From contig JAEEVC010000003.1 of the NCBI GenBank assembly GCA_016287075.1, positions 62,001 through 126,000 of the forward strand: a DNA stretch of 64,000 nt. The letters run 5' to 3'. Below the pieces are notes generated by a model. It did not search any database, was not told the origin of the DNA, and was given only the letters and a program-made list of their open reading frames with translations. The first letter of the stretch is position 1, and each line of letters opens with the position of its first letter. This DNA is from Bacteroidales bacterium. Its GTDB lineage: Bacteria > Bacteroidota > Bacteroidia > Bacteroidales > UBA932. A program made the translations under genes and the position numbers. Shown piece by piece: positions 33,637 through 42,859 of the stretch.

Positions 33637-35484
33637 ATGCAACACAAAGTCCTTGACGCAAGTGACGTAGTGATCCGCTTCGCAGGAGATTCGGGAGATG
33701 GTATGCAGCTCACCGGGTCTCTTTTTGCGAATATGTCCGCGGTTTTCGGGAACGGGCTTTCCACCTTCCCCGACTATCCGGCCGAGATCCGCGCCCCCAA
33801 GGGAACCGTTTCCGGCGTGTCCGGTTTCCAGGTCCACATCGGGAATCATCCCGTCAACACGCCCGGCGATTTCTGCGACATGCTCGTCGCCATGAACCCG
33901 GCCGCGCTGAAGGCCAATGCCAAATGGCTCAAGCGGACGGCCCTCGTGCTGGTGAATGAAGACGCCTTCGACGACGCGGGCCTCGCGAAGGCCGGTTTCA
34001 CGGGAGACGATCCCTTCGAGGAACTGGGGATTGCCGACCGTACGCTCATCGTGGCGCCGATCACGACGCTGACGCGGAAGAGCCTCGCCGACAGCGGGCT
34101 CGACAACAGTTCCATCGACAAGTGCAAGAACATGTTCACGCTCGGCATGGCCTGCTACATCTATAGCCGCCAGCTGGACTATGTCTATCAGTATATCGAG
34201 GGGAAGTTCGGCAAGAAGCATCCCGAGATGGTCGCGCCCAACAAGAAGGTCGTCGCCGACGGCTACAACTACGCCGCCGCCATCCAGGCCGTGCCGAACA
34301 CCTATACGGTCGCCCCGGCGGACCTGCCGAAGGGCACCTACCGCAACATCACGGGCAACCAGGCCGTCGCCTGGGGCCTGATGGCCGCGGCCGAGAAGGC
34401 GGGCCTGCCGCTCTTCTGCGGCTCCTATCCAATCACCCCTGCGACGGCGATCCTCGAGGAACTCGCCATCTATAAGCATCTGAACGTCAAGACAATGCAG
34501 ACCGAGGACGAAATCGCGGGCATCTGCACGGCCATCGGCGCGGCCTTCGCCGGCCAGCTCGCCGTGACGACGACCTCCGGCCCGGGCCTCTCCCTGAAGT
34601 CCGAGGCGATGGGCCTTGCCGTGATGACCGAGCTGCCGCTCGTGGTCGTGGACGTCCAGCGCGCCGGCCCCTGCACGGGCATGCCGACCAAGACGGAGCA
34701 GACCGACCTTTGCGAGGCGCTCTACGGCCGCAACGGCGAGAGCCCCATGGTGGTCCTCTGCGCCCATTCCCCGGCCCACTGCTTCGATGCCGCCTTCCAG
34801 GCCGCGAAGATCGCCCTGGAGCACATGACCCCGGTCCTGCTCCTGTCCGAGGGCTTCCTCGGCAACGGCTCCGAGCCCTGGCGCATCCCCTCGATGGCCG
34901 GTTATCCCGCTATCCAGCCCCGTTTCGCCGCCGTTCCGGCGGAGGGCCGTTTCCTGCCCTTCGAGCGGGACGGAAAGACCCTCTCGCGCGCCTGGGCGAC
35001 GCCCGGCCGTGCCGGTCTTGAACACCGCGTCGGCGGCCTGGAGAAGAACCACCGCGGCGTCCTGTCGACCGATCCGGACAACCACGCCCTGATGGTCGCC
35101 GAGCGCGCGGAGAAGGTCGCGCGCGTCGCGGCCGACATCCCGGCCCTCCGGGTGGACGGGCCCGCCGCCGGCAATCTCCTTGTCGTCGGCTGGGGCGGCA
35201 CCTACGGCCACCTGCTGTCCGCCGTGGACGAGGTCCGGAAGGCGGGCGGAACCGTCAGTCTCGCCCATTTCGACTTCATCAACCCGCTGCCCGCGAACAC
35301 GGAGGAAGTCCTGTCGGGATTCGACCGGATCCTCGTCTGCGAGCTCAACAGCGGCCAGTTTGCGGGCTATCTCCGCAGCCGCTGCCCCGGGCATCGGTAT
35401 CTGCAGTGCAACAAGGTGCAGGGACAGACCTTCCTCGTGGAGGAGGTCGTCGCCGGCATCCGCAAAGCGTTGGAGGAGGAATAA
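33637..35484 (+). CDS. korA: 2-oxoacid:acceptor oxidoreductase, fused gamma-alpha subunit
   Basis: A 615-residue protein with the gamma domain first (FAGDSGDGMQLTGSLFA near residue 15, residues ~10-190), then the pyrimidine-binding alpha domain (GNQAVAWGLMAAAEKAG, FCGSYPITPATAILEEL, TTTSGPGLSLKSEAMGLA) and a C-terminal domain (GWGGTYGHLLSAVDE). This fused layout is typical of 2-oxoglutarate:ferredoxin oxidoreductase KorA. With KorB it converts 2-oxoglutarate and CoA to succinyl-CoA and CO2, or the reverse, using ferredoxin. Start at ATG 33637; an upstream in-frame stretch overlaps the terminator. Another branched 2-oxoacid substrate is not excluded. Confidence 0.92.
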   Translation: MQHKVLDASDVVIRFAGDSGDGMQLTGSLFANMSAVFGNGLSTFPDYPAEIRAPKGTVSGVSGFQVHIGNHPVNTPGDFCDMLVAMNPAALKANAKWLKRTALVLVNEDAFDDAGLAKAGFTGDDPFEELGIADRTLIVAPITTLTRKSLADSGLDNSSIDKCKNMFTLGMACYIYSRQLDYVYQYIEGKFGKKHPEMVAPNKKVVADGYNYAAAIQAVPNTYTVAPADLPKGTYRNITGNQAVAWGLMAAAEKAGLPLFCGSYPITPATAILEELAIYKHLNVKTMQTEDEIAGICTAIGAAFAGQLAVTTTSGPGLSLKSEAMGLAVMTELPLVVVDVQRAGPCTGMPTKTEQTDLCEALYGRNGESPMVVLCAHSPAHCFDAAFQAAKIALEHMTPVLLLSEGFLGNGSEPWRIPSMAGYPAIQPRFAAVPAEGRFLPFERDGKTLSRAWATPGRAGLEHRVGGLEKNHRGVLSTDPDNHALMVAERAEKVARVAADIPALRVDGPAAGNLLVVGWGGTYGHLLSAVDEVRKAGGTVSLAHFDFINPLPANTEEVLSGFDRILVCELNSGQFAGYLRSRCPGHRYLQCNKVQGQTFLVEEVVAGIRKALEEE

Positions 35485-35487
35485 GCC

Positions 35488-36507
35488 ATGGCGAAATATA
35501 CATTCAAGGATTTCAAGAGCGACCAGGAAGTGCGCTGGTGCCCCGGGTGCGGTGACTATTCCGTGCTCGCCGCCCTCCAGCAGGTCCTTCCCACGGTCTG
35601 CGAGGAGAAGGGGATCGACAAGGAGAAGGTCGTGGTCGTGTCCGGCATCGGCTGCTCCTCCCGCCTCCCTTATTATATGGATACCTTCGGTTTCCACAGC
35701 ATCCACGGCCGTGCGACCGCGATCGCGACGGGCGTGAAGGTGGCCAATCCGGAACTCTGCGTCTGGCAGGCCAGCGGCGACGGCGACGCGCTCGCCATCG
35801 GCGGCAACCACTTCATCCATGCCATCCGCCGCAACGTGGACCTGAACATCATGCTCTTCAACAACCGCATCTACGGCATGACGAAGGGCCAGTATTCCCC
35901 GACCTCGAAGCTCGGCGCCGTCACCAAGACCTCGCCGTACGGCACGGTCGAGGCACCGTTCAACCCCGGCAGCCTCGTCCTCGGGGCGAAGGGCAGTTTC
36001 TTCGCCCGGAGCCTCGACGTCGATCTCCCGCTGAACAAGGAGATCATGCTCGCCGCCTCCCGCCACAAGGGCACTTCCGTGATGGAATTCCTCACGAACT
36101 GCGTGATTTTCAACAACGGAACCCATGCGGAGATCACCGACAAGGCCTATCGCGCCGACCGGACGGTCGTCCTGCGCGCGGGCGAGCGGATGATCTTCGG
36201 CAAGGACCGCGACAAGGGCCTCGTCCTCGACGGCTGGAAGCTGAAGGTCGTCCGGATCGGCGAGGGCGGCGTGACGGAGGACGACATCCTCGTCCACGAC
36301 CCGCATGCCGACAACCTCGGCCTGCAGATGATGCTCGCCGACATGAAATACCCGGACTATCCGGTCGCCCTCGGCGTCATCCGCGACGTGGCGGAGCCGA
36401 CCTATGACGAGGCGGTCGCCGCCCAGTGCGCGTCCGTCTCCGCGAAGGCCCGCTTCCACAGCGTGGACGAACTGCTCGCCTCCGGCGCCACCTGGCAAGT
36501 GAAATAA
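35488..36507 (+). CDS. korB: 2-oxoacid:ferredoxin oxidoreductase beta subunit
   Basis: A 339-residue thiamine-diphosphate-binding subunit. VRWCPGCGDYSVLAAL supplies the conserved CxxC, VSGIGCSSRLPYY and the TPP/Mg motif GDGDALAIGGNHFIHA followed by LFNNRIYGMTKGQYSPTS are diagnostic. It pairs with the alpha subunit encoded 3 bp upstream. The enzyme is oxygen-sensitive, which points to an anaerobic lifestyle. gdhA follows after 22 bp, so carbon at 2-oxoglutarate can be drawn to succinyl-CoA or glutamate from one transcript. Confidence 0.95.
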   Translation: MAKYTFKDFKSDQEVRWCPGCGDYSVLAALQQVLPTVCEEKGIDKEKVVVVSGIGCSSRLPYYMDTFGFHSIHGRATAIATGVKVANPELCVWQASGDGDALAIGGNHFIHAIRRNVDLNIMLFNNRIYGMTKGQYSPTSKLGAVTKTSPYGTVEAPFNPGSLVLGAKGSFFARSLDVDLPLNKEIMLAASRHKGTSVMEFLTNCVIFNNGTHAEITDKAYRADRTVVLRAGERMIFGKDRDKGLVLDGWKLKVVRIGEGGVTEDDILVHDPHADNLGLQMMLADMKYPDYPVALGVIRDVAEPTYDEAVAAQCASVSAKARFHSVDELLASGATWQVK

Positions 36508-36529
36508 ACCACAACGACACTGAAATACA

Positions 36530-37873
36530 ATGAAAACCAATGAAATCATGTCCCGCCTCCAGGTGAAGTACCCGGGCGAGAAAGAATACCTCCAGGCTGT
36601 CCAGGAGGTGCTTGAATCCATCGAGGAGGTCTATAACCGCCATCCCGAGTTCGAGGCGGCGAAGATTGTCGAGCGCATCGTCGAACCGGACCGCATCTTC
36701 ACCTTCCGCGTGACCTGGATCGACGACCGCGGCGAGGTCCAGACCAACACCGGTTACCGGGTCCAGTTCAACAGCGCCATCGGTCCGTACAAGGGCGGTC
36801 TCCGCTTCCACCGGGCCGTGACCCCGTCGATGCTCAAGTTCCTCGGCTTCGAACAGACGTTCAAGAACGCGCTGACGACCCTGCCGATGGGCGGGGCGAA
36901 GGGCGGTTCCGATTTCAACCCCGTGGGCAAGTCCGATGCCGAGATCATGCGCTTCTGCCAGGCCTTCATGTGGGAACTCTGGCAGTGCATCGGCCCCGAC
37001 CAGGACATCCCGGCGGGCGATGTGGGCGTGGGCAGCCGGGAAATCGGCTACCTGTACGGCATGTACAAGAAGCTGGCGCGCGAGTACAACACCGGCGTCC
37101 TGACCGGCAAGGGCTCCACCTGGGGCGGCTCGATCCTCCGTCCGGAGGCGACCGGCTTCGGCGCCCTGTATTTCACGCAGCACCTGCTCGACAAGGCCGG
37201 CAAGACCCTCGTCGGCAAGAAGATCGCCATTTCGGGCTTCGGCAACGTGGCCTGGGGCGCCGCGACGAAGGCGACCCAGCTCGGCGCCAAGGTCATCGCA
37301 ATCTCCGGTCCGGACGGCGTCTGCCACATCCCGGACGGCATTACCCCGGAGATGATCGCCTACATGCTCGAGATGCGCGCCTCCAACAGCGACCGCGTCG
37401 CCGACATGGCGACCCGCTTCCCGGACAAGGCGCAGTTCACGCCCGGCAAGAAGGCCTGGAGCATCCCCTGCGACATCGCCCTCCCGTGCGCCTTCCAGAA
37501 CGAGCTTTCCGAAGAGGATGCCGTCGAACTGAAGAAGAACGGCTGCTGGTGCTGCTGCGAGGTCTCCAATATGGGCTGCCAGCCCGGCGCTATCCACTAT
37601 TTCCAGCACAACGGCGTCCTGTTCGCCCCCGGCAAGGCCGTCAATGCGGGCGGCGTGGCCACTTCCGGCCTGGAAATGACCCAGAACGCCAGCCACATCA
37701 GCTGGTCGGCGGAGGAAGTGGACAGCAAGCTCCACTACATCATGAAGTCCATCCACGAGCAGTGCGTCCGGTTCGGCACCCAGCCGGACGGGACCGTCGA
37801 TTATGTCAAGGGCGCGAACATCGCCGGCTTTATGAAGGTCGCCCAGGCGATGCTCGAGCAGGGCATCGTCTAG
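36530..37873 (+). CDS. gdhA: NADP-type glutamate dehydrogenase
   Basis: A 447-residue enzyme, the size of hexameric bacterial glutamate dehydrogenases. PMGGAKGGSDF contains the catalytic lysine; QDIPAGDVGVGSREIGYLYG and the Rossmann segment KKIAISGFGNVAWGAATKAT identify the nucleotide-binding domain. It joins ammonia to 2-oxoglutarate with a nicotinamide cofactor, the main ammonia entry route in many Bacteroidales. Cofactor choice is inferred from family resemblance. It lies 22 bp after korB; the surface lipoprotein gene starts 2 bp after its stop. Confidence 0.96.
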   Translation: MKTNEIMSRLQVKYPGEKEYLQAVQEVLESIEEVYNRHPEFEAAKIVERIVEPDRIFTFRVTWIDDRGEVQTNTGYRVQFNSAIGPYKGGLRFHRAVTPSMLKFLGFEQTFKNALTTLPMGGAKGGSDFNPVGKSDAEIMRFCQAFMWELWQCIGPDQDIPAGDVGVGSREIGYLYGMYKKLAREYNTGVLTGKGSTWGGSILRPEATGFGALYFTQHLLDKAGKTLVGKKIAISGFGNVAWGAATKATQLGAKVIAISGPDGVCHIPDGITPEMIAYMLEMRASNSDRVADMATRFPDKAQFTPGKKAWSIPCDIALPCAFQNELSEEDAVELKKNGCWCCCEVSNMGCQPGAIHYFQHNGVLFAPGKAVNAGGVATSGLEMTQNASHISWSAEEVDSKLHYIMKSIHEQCVRFGTQPDGTVDYVKGANIAGFMKVAQAMLEQGIV

Positions 37874-37875
37874 CG

Positions 37876-39264
37876 ATGCGTTCCCTTGCCGCGGCAGCGC
37901 TCGGCTGCATGCTGTTCCTCTGCGGGTCTTGCCAGAAGCCCGCAGAGGTCCCGTATCTGGATGTGACTGACCAGGCCGCCGTCCCGCTTCGTTCCCTGAC
38001 CTTCGGATGGGAAGGCGCGACCTGCGTGATCCGGGTCCAGTCCAACGGCCCCTGGTCGCTTTCTGCGCCTGCATGGCTGGAAGCCGACCCCACGTCGGGG
38101 ACGGGCGTCTGCGATGTCACGCTGTCCGTCCCGGCGTCCGAATCGGCCGGCGACGGACAGGTAGATGACCGGCTGACGGTATCCCGGGAGGGGATGGAGG
38201 CCATCGTCGTTTCGCTGACACGGAATCCCCGTCCCGTCGTGCCCGACCGTATCGCGGTCGTGGACGATAAGGGACATGCGGTGACGGAACTGCTTGCGGA
38301 AACGGGCGGGATGCGCATCACCCTGCACGTGGATGCGGACAAGGCCTGGACCGTCGAAGTTTCCGATCCCTGGCTGAACGCCAGTTCCGCCGGTGCGTCC
38401 GCGTCCGCCGACATCCAGCTGAACGTCCGGGCCAATGCGACGTTCGCGGACCGGACGGGCGCATTCGTCTTCCGCTCCGGAGACGCCTCCGCGACCGTCA
38501 AGGTCGTCCAGACGGGGGAGGAGGCCGTCGTGGCCGAACCGGCCCGGAAGGCCGACCTCCTGGATGTCGTATTCGCCGCAGACGGCTCTGCGACAGATGT
38601 TTCCGCTGCCAAACTGAAAGTCGTCAAAGTGGCTTCCGCTTCGCTGTCGGTGCAGTATAACGAAACCTACAAGCGTTATATGGCCGTGTTCGACCGGCCT
38701 TCCGACCAGGTCGGAACGACGGTCAAGGAGGGGTACTACTATGCGGACTTTGAGAACAACGCCACGGTGAATGCGGGCCTTGCGGACTCCCATTCGCTGG
38801 AAATCCTCCTGTGCTGCGAAGAACTCCCAGCGCCCGGTACGGCCTCGGTCAAACCGTTCAGCCTGATGAACAACGGCGGTTCCGGCTTCATGTTCTCCAC
38901 CACCGGCTCCGTGGCCGGCCAGCGGCGCTTCACGTTCCTGCCCTTCATCGGGGGCGCCTACCGCTATGTGGTGGCGGACGGCGTCGGCATCGGTGCCTGG
39001 CACCATGTCGTCGGCGTCTGGGACAGCAAGGCCGGGAAGTCCTGTATCTATGTGGACGGCCGTCTCTCCGGGTCCCTGGATACGCCCGGCGAATACACCA
39101 GGGCCGACGCCACGGCCAACCATTTCGTCATCGGTGCCGATGCCGCCAAGGGCTTTGCCTCGGCCCAGTCCGCCTTCCGCGGCGAAATCGCCGTCGCGCG
39201 CGCCTATTCCTTCCCGCTGACCGCGGGCGAGGTGCTGGACCTTTATCAATCGCTCGGAAAATGA
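37876..39264 (+). CDS. BACON and LamG-like domain surface lipoprotein
   Basis: A 462-residue lipoprotein (LFLCGSC, cysteine about 18). Residues ~30-115 and ~120-215 are two BACON-like domains (SNGPWSLSAPAWLEADPTSG; DADKAWTVEVSDPWLNASS), and residues ~235-460 look like a LamG/concanavalin-like sandwich (GAWHHVVGVWDSKAGKSCIY, VDGRLSGSL, FRGEIAVARAYSFPLTAGE). It starts 2 bp after gdhA and overlaps the phosphoesterase gene by 4 bp, so it is probably co-translated with the latter as a surface binding partner. I infer a role in substrate capture; no ligand can be named. Confidence 0.8.
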   Translation: MRSLAAAALGCMLFLCGSCQKPAEVPYLDVTDQAAVPLRSLTFGWEGATCVIRVQSNGPWSLSAPAWLEADPTSGTGVCDVTLSVPASESAGDGQVDDRLTVSREGMEAIVVSLTRNPRPVVPDRIAVVDDKGHAVTELLAETGGMRITLHVDADKAWTVEVSDPWLNASSAGASASADIQLNVRANATFADRTGAFVFRSGDASATVKVVQTGEEAVVAEPARKADLLDVVFAADGSATDVSAAKLKVVKVASASLSVQYNETYKRYMAVFDRPSDQVGTTVKEGYYYADFENNATVNAGLADSHSLEILLCCEELPAPGTASVKPFSLMNNGGSGFMFSTTGSVAGQRRFTFLPFIGGAYRYVVADGVGIGAWHHVVGVWDSKAGKSCIYVDGRLSGSLDTPGEYTRADATANHFVIGADAAKGFASAQSAFRGEIAVARAYSFPLTAGEVLDLYQSLGK

Positions 39265-41222
39265 AAAGAATACTCCTGATTGCCGCCCTGTGCCTGCTGG
39301 CGGCCTGTGCGAAACAGCCGGAGCCTTTCACTCCGGTGGCGGACGAAGGCGTCCTGGTGGGGAACATCGTCATCCCGAAGACGGTCGAGGCGGTGGCCGC
39401 CGGGATGGTCACGTTCAAGACCTTCGGCGAAACCCGGCTCGCGACCGGTGACAAGGTGACGCTGACCTCCGCCGACGGCGTGTCGTCCGAACTGTTCCTG
39501 ACCAAGAATGACAAGGAACTCCTCTTCATCCTGCCGGAGACGATGCTTTCCGGCCATTACCGGATCTCCTTCTCCCATGCGGGGAAGAGCTACCCGGCCG
39601 GCTCCCTGCTCCTGAACATCCTCGCCGGCGAGGAAAAGCCGGTCCCCGTGACCGCGGCGGAGGGTGCAACGGTCTATGGCCTCGTGGAATGCGAAGGGAA
39701 GGGGATTCCCGGCGTGGCCGTTTCCGACGGCTACGAGGTCGTCGTGACGGATGAGCACGGCGTGTACCAGCTGCATTCCGAAAAACTGTGGAAATATGTC
39801 TTCATCACCCTGCCGTCGGGCTATGAAGCGCCCCTGCAGGGCATTATCCCGCAGTTCTATGCCTACCTGACGGAAGGGCCCGGGGTGGCGGAGCGGCGCG
39901 ATTTCTCCCTGAAACGGGTCGCCAACGACCATTTCACGATGTTCTTCCTCGGCGACATCCACATGGCCAAGCGCGCCGACGACATCAACCAGTTCCGCCG
40001 TTTCGCCCGGTACATGAACAAGTCCCTCGCCGAAGCGCAGGGCCGCTGCTACGTGATGACCCTCGGCGACATGACCTGGGACGGTTACTGGTACAGCAAC
40101 AATTTCTATTTCCCGGAATACCTGGCGGAGGTCTCCACCTGGTTCTCGGGCGTGCCCTTCTTCCACACGATGGGCAACCACGACAACGACATGAACCGGA
40201 TCGGCGACATCGAGAAGACCCGTCCGTTCACCGAGTTCATCGGCCCGTCCTATTATTCCTTCAACATCGGCAAGGTCCATTTCGTCGTCACGGACGACAT
40301 CGATTACAACGATGTCGGCACGGGAACCGCCCTCCGGGGGAATTACAAGCACAATTTCTCCTCCAACGTGATCGCCTGGCTGGCCAAGGACCTCGCGCTG
40401 GTGGATCCGGAGACGCCCGTCGTCATCTCCGCGCATTCGCCGACCGTCGCGCCCAGCGGCGCCGCGACCTTCAAGCCGCGGCTGACGGGCGCCGACGCAC
40501 CCGGCGAGGCGAACACCGAGGATTTCCTCGAGGCGGTCAAGGGCCATCCGGTCCATTTCGTCGCCGGCCACTCCCACAAGGTGTTCCACTACGAGGACAA
40601 GGCCGACCAGGGCTACCTGGAGCACAACCTCGGTTCGGTCTGCGGCAACTGGTGGAACAGCGGTTATGTCGAGACCGGCATCCACCTCTGTCCCGACGGG
40701 GCCCCGGGCGGCTACGCCATCTGGGAGTTCACCGGGACGGAGCTCAAGCACCGCTACCAGGCCGCCGGGATGCCGGAGGACTATGTCTTCCGCGCCTATG
40801 ACATGGGGGAGGTGAAGAAGGTGATCACGATGGAAGCGGCTGACAATGAGCCGGCTTTCCAGACCTATGTCAACGAGTTCGCGCGTTTTGACGACAATGA
40901 CCTGCTGCTCAATGTCTGGTACTGGGATTCCGCCTGGAAGATCGAGGTGACGGCCGACGGGAAGCCGCTTTCGATGGTGCGGGAATACACCTACGACCCG
41001 CTCCTGACCTGTGCGCTGACGATGAACTACTTCGCCCGCCATGCCAGCCTGACCTCGTCGGTCATCAAGCCGTCGAAATGGCCCCATTTCTTCCGTTTCC
41101 GGATGCCGGCCGCACCTGCGGAAATCTGCGTGAAGGTCACGGACCGGAACGGGGCGGTTTCCACGGAGACGTTCCGCCATCCGAAGCCTTTCACCCTGAA
41201 CGAATACCGGATTGCGAATTGA
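39261..41222 (+). CDS. Calcineurin-like phosphoesterase lipoprotein
   Basis: A 653-residue lipoprotein (CLLAAC, cysteine 16). Residues ~30-210 are beta-rich N-terminal domains of the type found before Bacteroidota metallophosphatases. The catalytic domain shows the metallophosphoesterase set: FLGDIHMAK (DxH), TLGDMTWDG (GD), MGNHDND (GNHD), VISAHSP and VAGHSHKV (GHxH). The last ~170 residues form a further beta domain. It hydrolyses phosphate mono- or diesters at a dinuclear metal site, probably at the cell surface. It overlaps the BACON/LamG gene by 4 bp. The substrate is unknown. Confidence 0.88.
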   Translation: MKRILLIAALCLLAACAKQPEPFTPVADEGVLVGNIVIPKTVEAVAAGMVTFKTFGETRLATGDKVTLTSADGVSSELFLTKNDKELLFILPETMLSGHYRISFSHAGKSYPAGSLLLNILAGEEKPVPVTAAEGATVYGLVECEGKGIPGVAVSDGYEVVVTDEHGVYQLHSEKLWKYVFITLPSGYEAPLQGIIPQFYAYLTEGPGVAERRDFSLKRVANDHFTMFFLGDIHMAKRADDINQFRRFARYMNKSLAEAQGRCYVMTLGDMTWDGYWYSNNFYFPEYLAEVSTWFSGVPFFHTMGNHDNDMNRIGDIEKTRPFTEFIGPSYYSFNIGKVHFVVTDDIDYNDVGTGTALRGNYKHNFSSNVIAWLAKDLALVDPETPVVISAHSPTVAPSGAATFKPRLTGADAPGEANTEDFLEAVKGHPVHFVAGHSHKVFHYEDKADQGYLEHNLGSVCGNWWNSGYVETGIHLCPDGAPGGYAIWEFTGTELKHRYQAAGMPEDYVFRAYDMGEVKKVITMEAADNEPAFQTYVNEFARFDDNDLLLNVWYWDSAWKIEVTADGKPLSMVREYTYDPLLTCALTMNYFARHASLTSSVIKPSKWPHFFRFRMPAAPAEICVKVTDRNGAVSTETFRHPKPFTLNEYRIAN

Positions 41223-41233
41223 AAAATATTGCG

Positions 41234-41241
41234 TAACTTTG
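41234..41241 (+). promoter_or_regulatory. -7 box TAACTTTG for the DASS transporter
   Basis: TAACTTTG 46 bp before the preferred ATG at 41288. Confidence 0.65.
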
Positions 41242-41287
41242 CGGACCTTTGAAGGAACAAAAAGAAAATAAACTCTCTGTAACAGCC

Positions 41288-42745
41288 ATGGCTGAAACGA
41301 AAAAACTGAACCTGAAGTATTGTGTATTCCTGCCGATCGTGCTGATTATCACAATCTTCCTCTGGGCCGTCCCGACCAGTTTCTACGGAATCGACGCCCT
41401 TACCGTCGTCCAGCAGCGCGTCATCGCGCTCTTTGTCTTCGCCGCCCTGATGTGGATCTTCGAGATCATTCCGAACTGGACGACTTCCCTCCTGGTGATC
41501 GTCATCTCCCTGCTGACGGTCTCCGACAAGGGCATCCGCTTCTTCTGCAATCCGGAATACGGCCAGCTTGTCGGCTTCAAGAGCATCATGGCCTCTTTCG
41601 CCGACCCGGTGGTCATGCTCTTCATGGGCGGTTTCGTCCTTGCCATCATGGCGGAAAAATACGGTCTGGACGTCACCCTGGCGCGTATCCTGCTGAAGCC
41701 TTTCGGCACGAAGCCGAAGATGGTCCTGCTGGGCTTCCTCCTCGTGATCGCGATCTTCTCGATGTTCATGTCCAATACGGCGACCGCCGCGATGATGCTG
41801 GCGTTCCTGGCCCCGGTCCTGGCCGTCCTTCCGAGCGACGACAAGGGCAAGATCGGCCTTTCGCTCTCCATCCCGATCGCGGCGAACCTCGGCGGCATCG
41901 GCACCCCGATCGGCACCCCGCCGAACGCCACGGCCGTCAAGTTCCTCTCCGAGGCGGGCTGCGAGGTCACGTTCGGCGAATGGGCCATCCGCATGATCCC
42001 CTATGTGGTCATCATGCTGGCCGTCGCGTGGGTGCTCCTGCAGGTCTTCTTCCCGTTCAAGGCCAAGGAGATCAAGCTGGAAATCCCTGAGAACAAGCGC
42101 AAATCCGACTGGAAGACCTACGTCGTGTGGGTGACCTTCATCGGGACGATCCTCCTCTGGGCGACCGAAAAGCTGACGGGCATCAACTCCAACATCGTGG
42201 CCCTCATCCCGCTCGGCGTCCTGACCGCGCTCGGCATCTTCACCAAGGACGACATCAAGGAGATCAACTGGAGCGTCCTCTGGCTCGTCGCGGGCGGCTT
42301 CGCCCTCGGCACCTGCCTGCAGGGCACCGGCCTCGCCAAGGTCCTGATCAACGCCATCCCGTTCGGCTCGATGTCGGTCGTGCTGGTGCTCATCGTCGCC
42401 GGCGTGGTCTGCTACTTCCTGTCGAACTTCATCTCCAACTCCGCCACGGCGGCCCTGCTCATCCCGATCCTCATCGTGGTGGCGGAAGGCATGGCCGATC
42501 CGGCGGCTGCCAACAACAGCCAGTTCCTCGCGGTCGGCGGCACCCAGGCCATGATTTCCTTCATCGCCATCTGCGCCTCCATCGCGATGCTCTTCCCGAT
42601 TTCCACCCCTCCGAACGCCATCGCCGCCTCCACCGGCCTGGTCGAGACGAAGGACATGGCCAAGGTCGGCATCATCATCGGTGCCATCGGCTTCATCCTC
42701 GGTTACTTCTGGCTGACCAAGCTCTTCCCGTTCTCCATGGCTTAG
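41288..42745 (+). CDS. DASS-family (SLC13) sodium:anion symporter
   Basis: A 485-residue inner-membrane protein with about eleven hydrophobic segments in two inverted halves. Each half has the Na+/substrate clamshell motif: FMSNTATAAMMLAF in the first and NFISNSATAALLIP in the second, plus paired GTPIGTPPNA and ISTPPNAIAAS loops. DASS proteins take up succinate, other dicarboxylates, citrate or sulfate with sodium. A porin gene follows after a 93-bp palindromic repeat, so the pair may bring the same anion across both membranes. The ATG at 41288 is preferred over an in-frame TTG at 41249 that sits too close to the promoter. Confidence 0.92.
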   Translation: MAETKKLNLKYCVFLPIVLIITIFLWAVPTSFYGIDALTVVQQRVIALFVFAALMWIFEIIPNWTTSLLVIVISLLTVSDKGIRFFCNPEYGQLVGFKSIMASFADPVVMLFMGGFVLAIMAEKYGLDVTLARILLKPFGTKPKMVLLGFLLVIAIFSMFMSNTATAAMMLAFLAPVLAVLPSDDKGKIGLSLSIPIAANLGGIGTPIGTPPNATAVKFLSEAGCEVTFGEWAIRMIPYVVIMLAVAWVLLQVFFPFKAKEIKLEIPENKRKSDWKTYVVWVTFIGTILLWATEKLTGINSNIVALIPLGVLTALGIFTKDDIKEINWSVLWLVAGGFALGTCLQGTGLAKVLINAIPFGSMSVVLVLIVAGVVCYFLSNFISNSATAALLIPILIVVAEGMADPAAANNSQFLAVGGTQAMISFIAICASIAMLFPISTPPNAIAASTGLVETKDMAKVGIIIGAIGFILGYFWLTKLFPFSMA

Positions 42746-42837
42746 TGAAACAGAAAGGATAACCTGCATCACCGGTGTCTGCTGCTTCGCAGCCCTGTCC
42801 GGGTAAATGCCACCGGTGATGCAGGTTATCCTTTCAC
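42745..42837. repeat. 93-bp palindromic element, copy 1 (core orientation A)
   Basis: Outer arms GTGAAA (42745-42750) / TTTCAC (42832-42837), a left-only CAGAAA insert, then GGATAACCTGCATCACCGGTG pairing with its complement on the right (one arm is 21 bp). The 33-bp centre (42778-42810) starts TCTGCTGCTTCGCAGC and is the exact reverse complement of the centre of copy 2 at 55065-55097. It begins on the last base of the transporter stop codon and ends 22 bp before the porin start. Confidence 0.93.
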
Positions 42838-42859
42838 AATTCCATAATTCCATTCCCAG

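Noticed and set aside
41249..41287. TTG start for the DASS symporter, 13 codons upstream
   Set aside because: It lies about where transcription should begin after the TAACTTTG box; the ATG at 41288 gives the usual DASS N-terminus.
42745..42837. Ordinary rho-independent terminator after the DASS transporter
   Set aside because: The stem is far longer than a terminator, no T-tract follows, the centre is a conserved 33-bp sequence found inverted elsewhere, and the second copy sits in a 5' leader.
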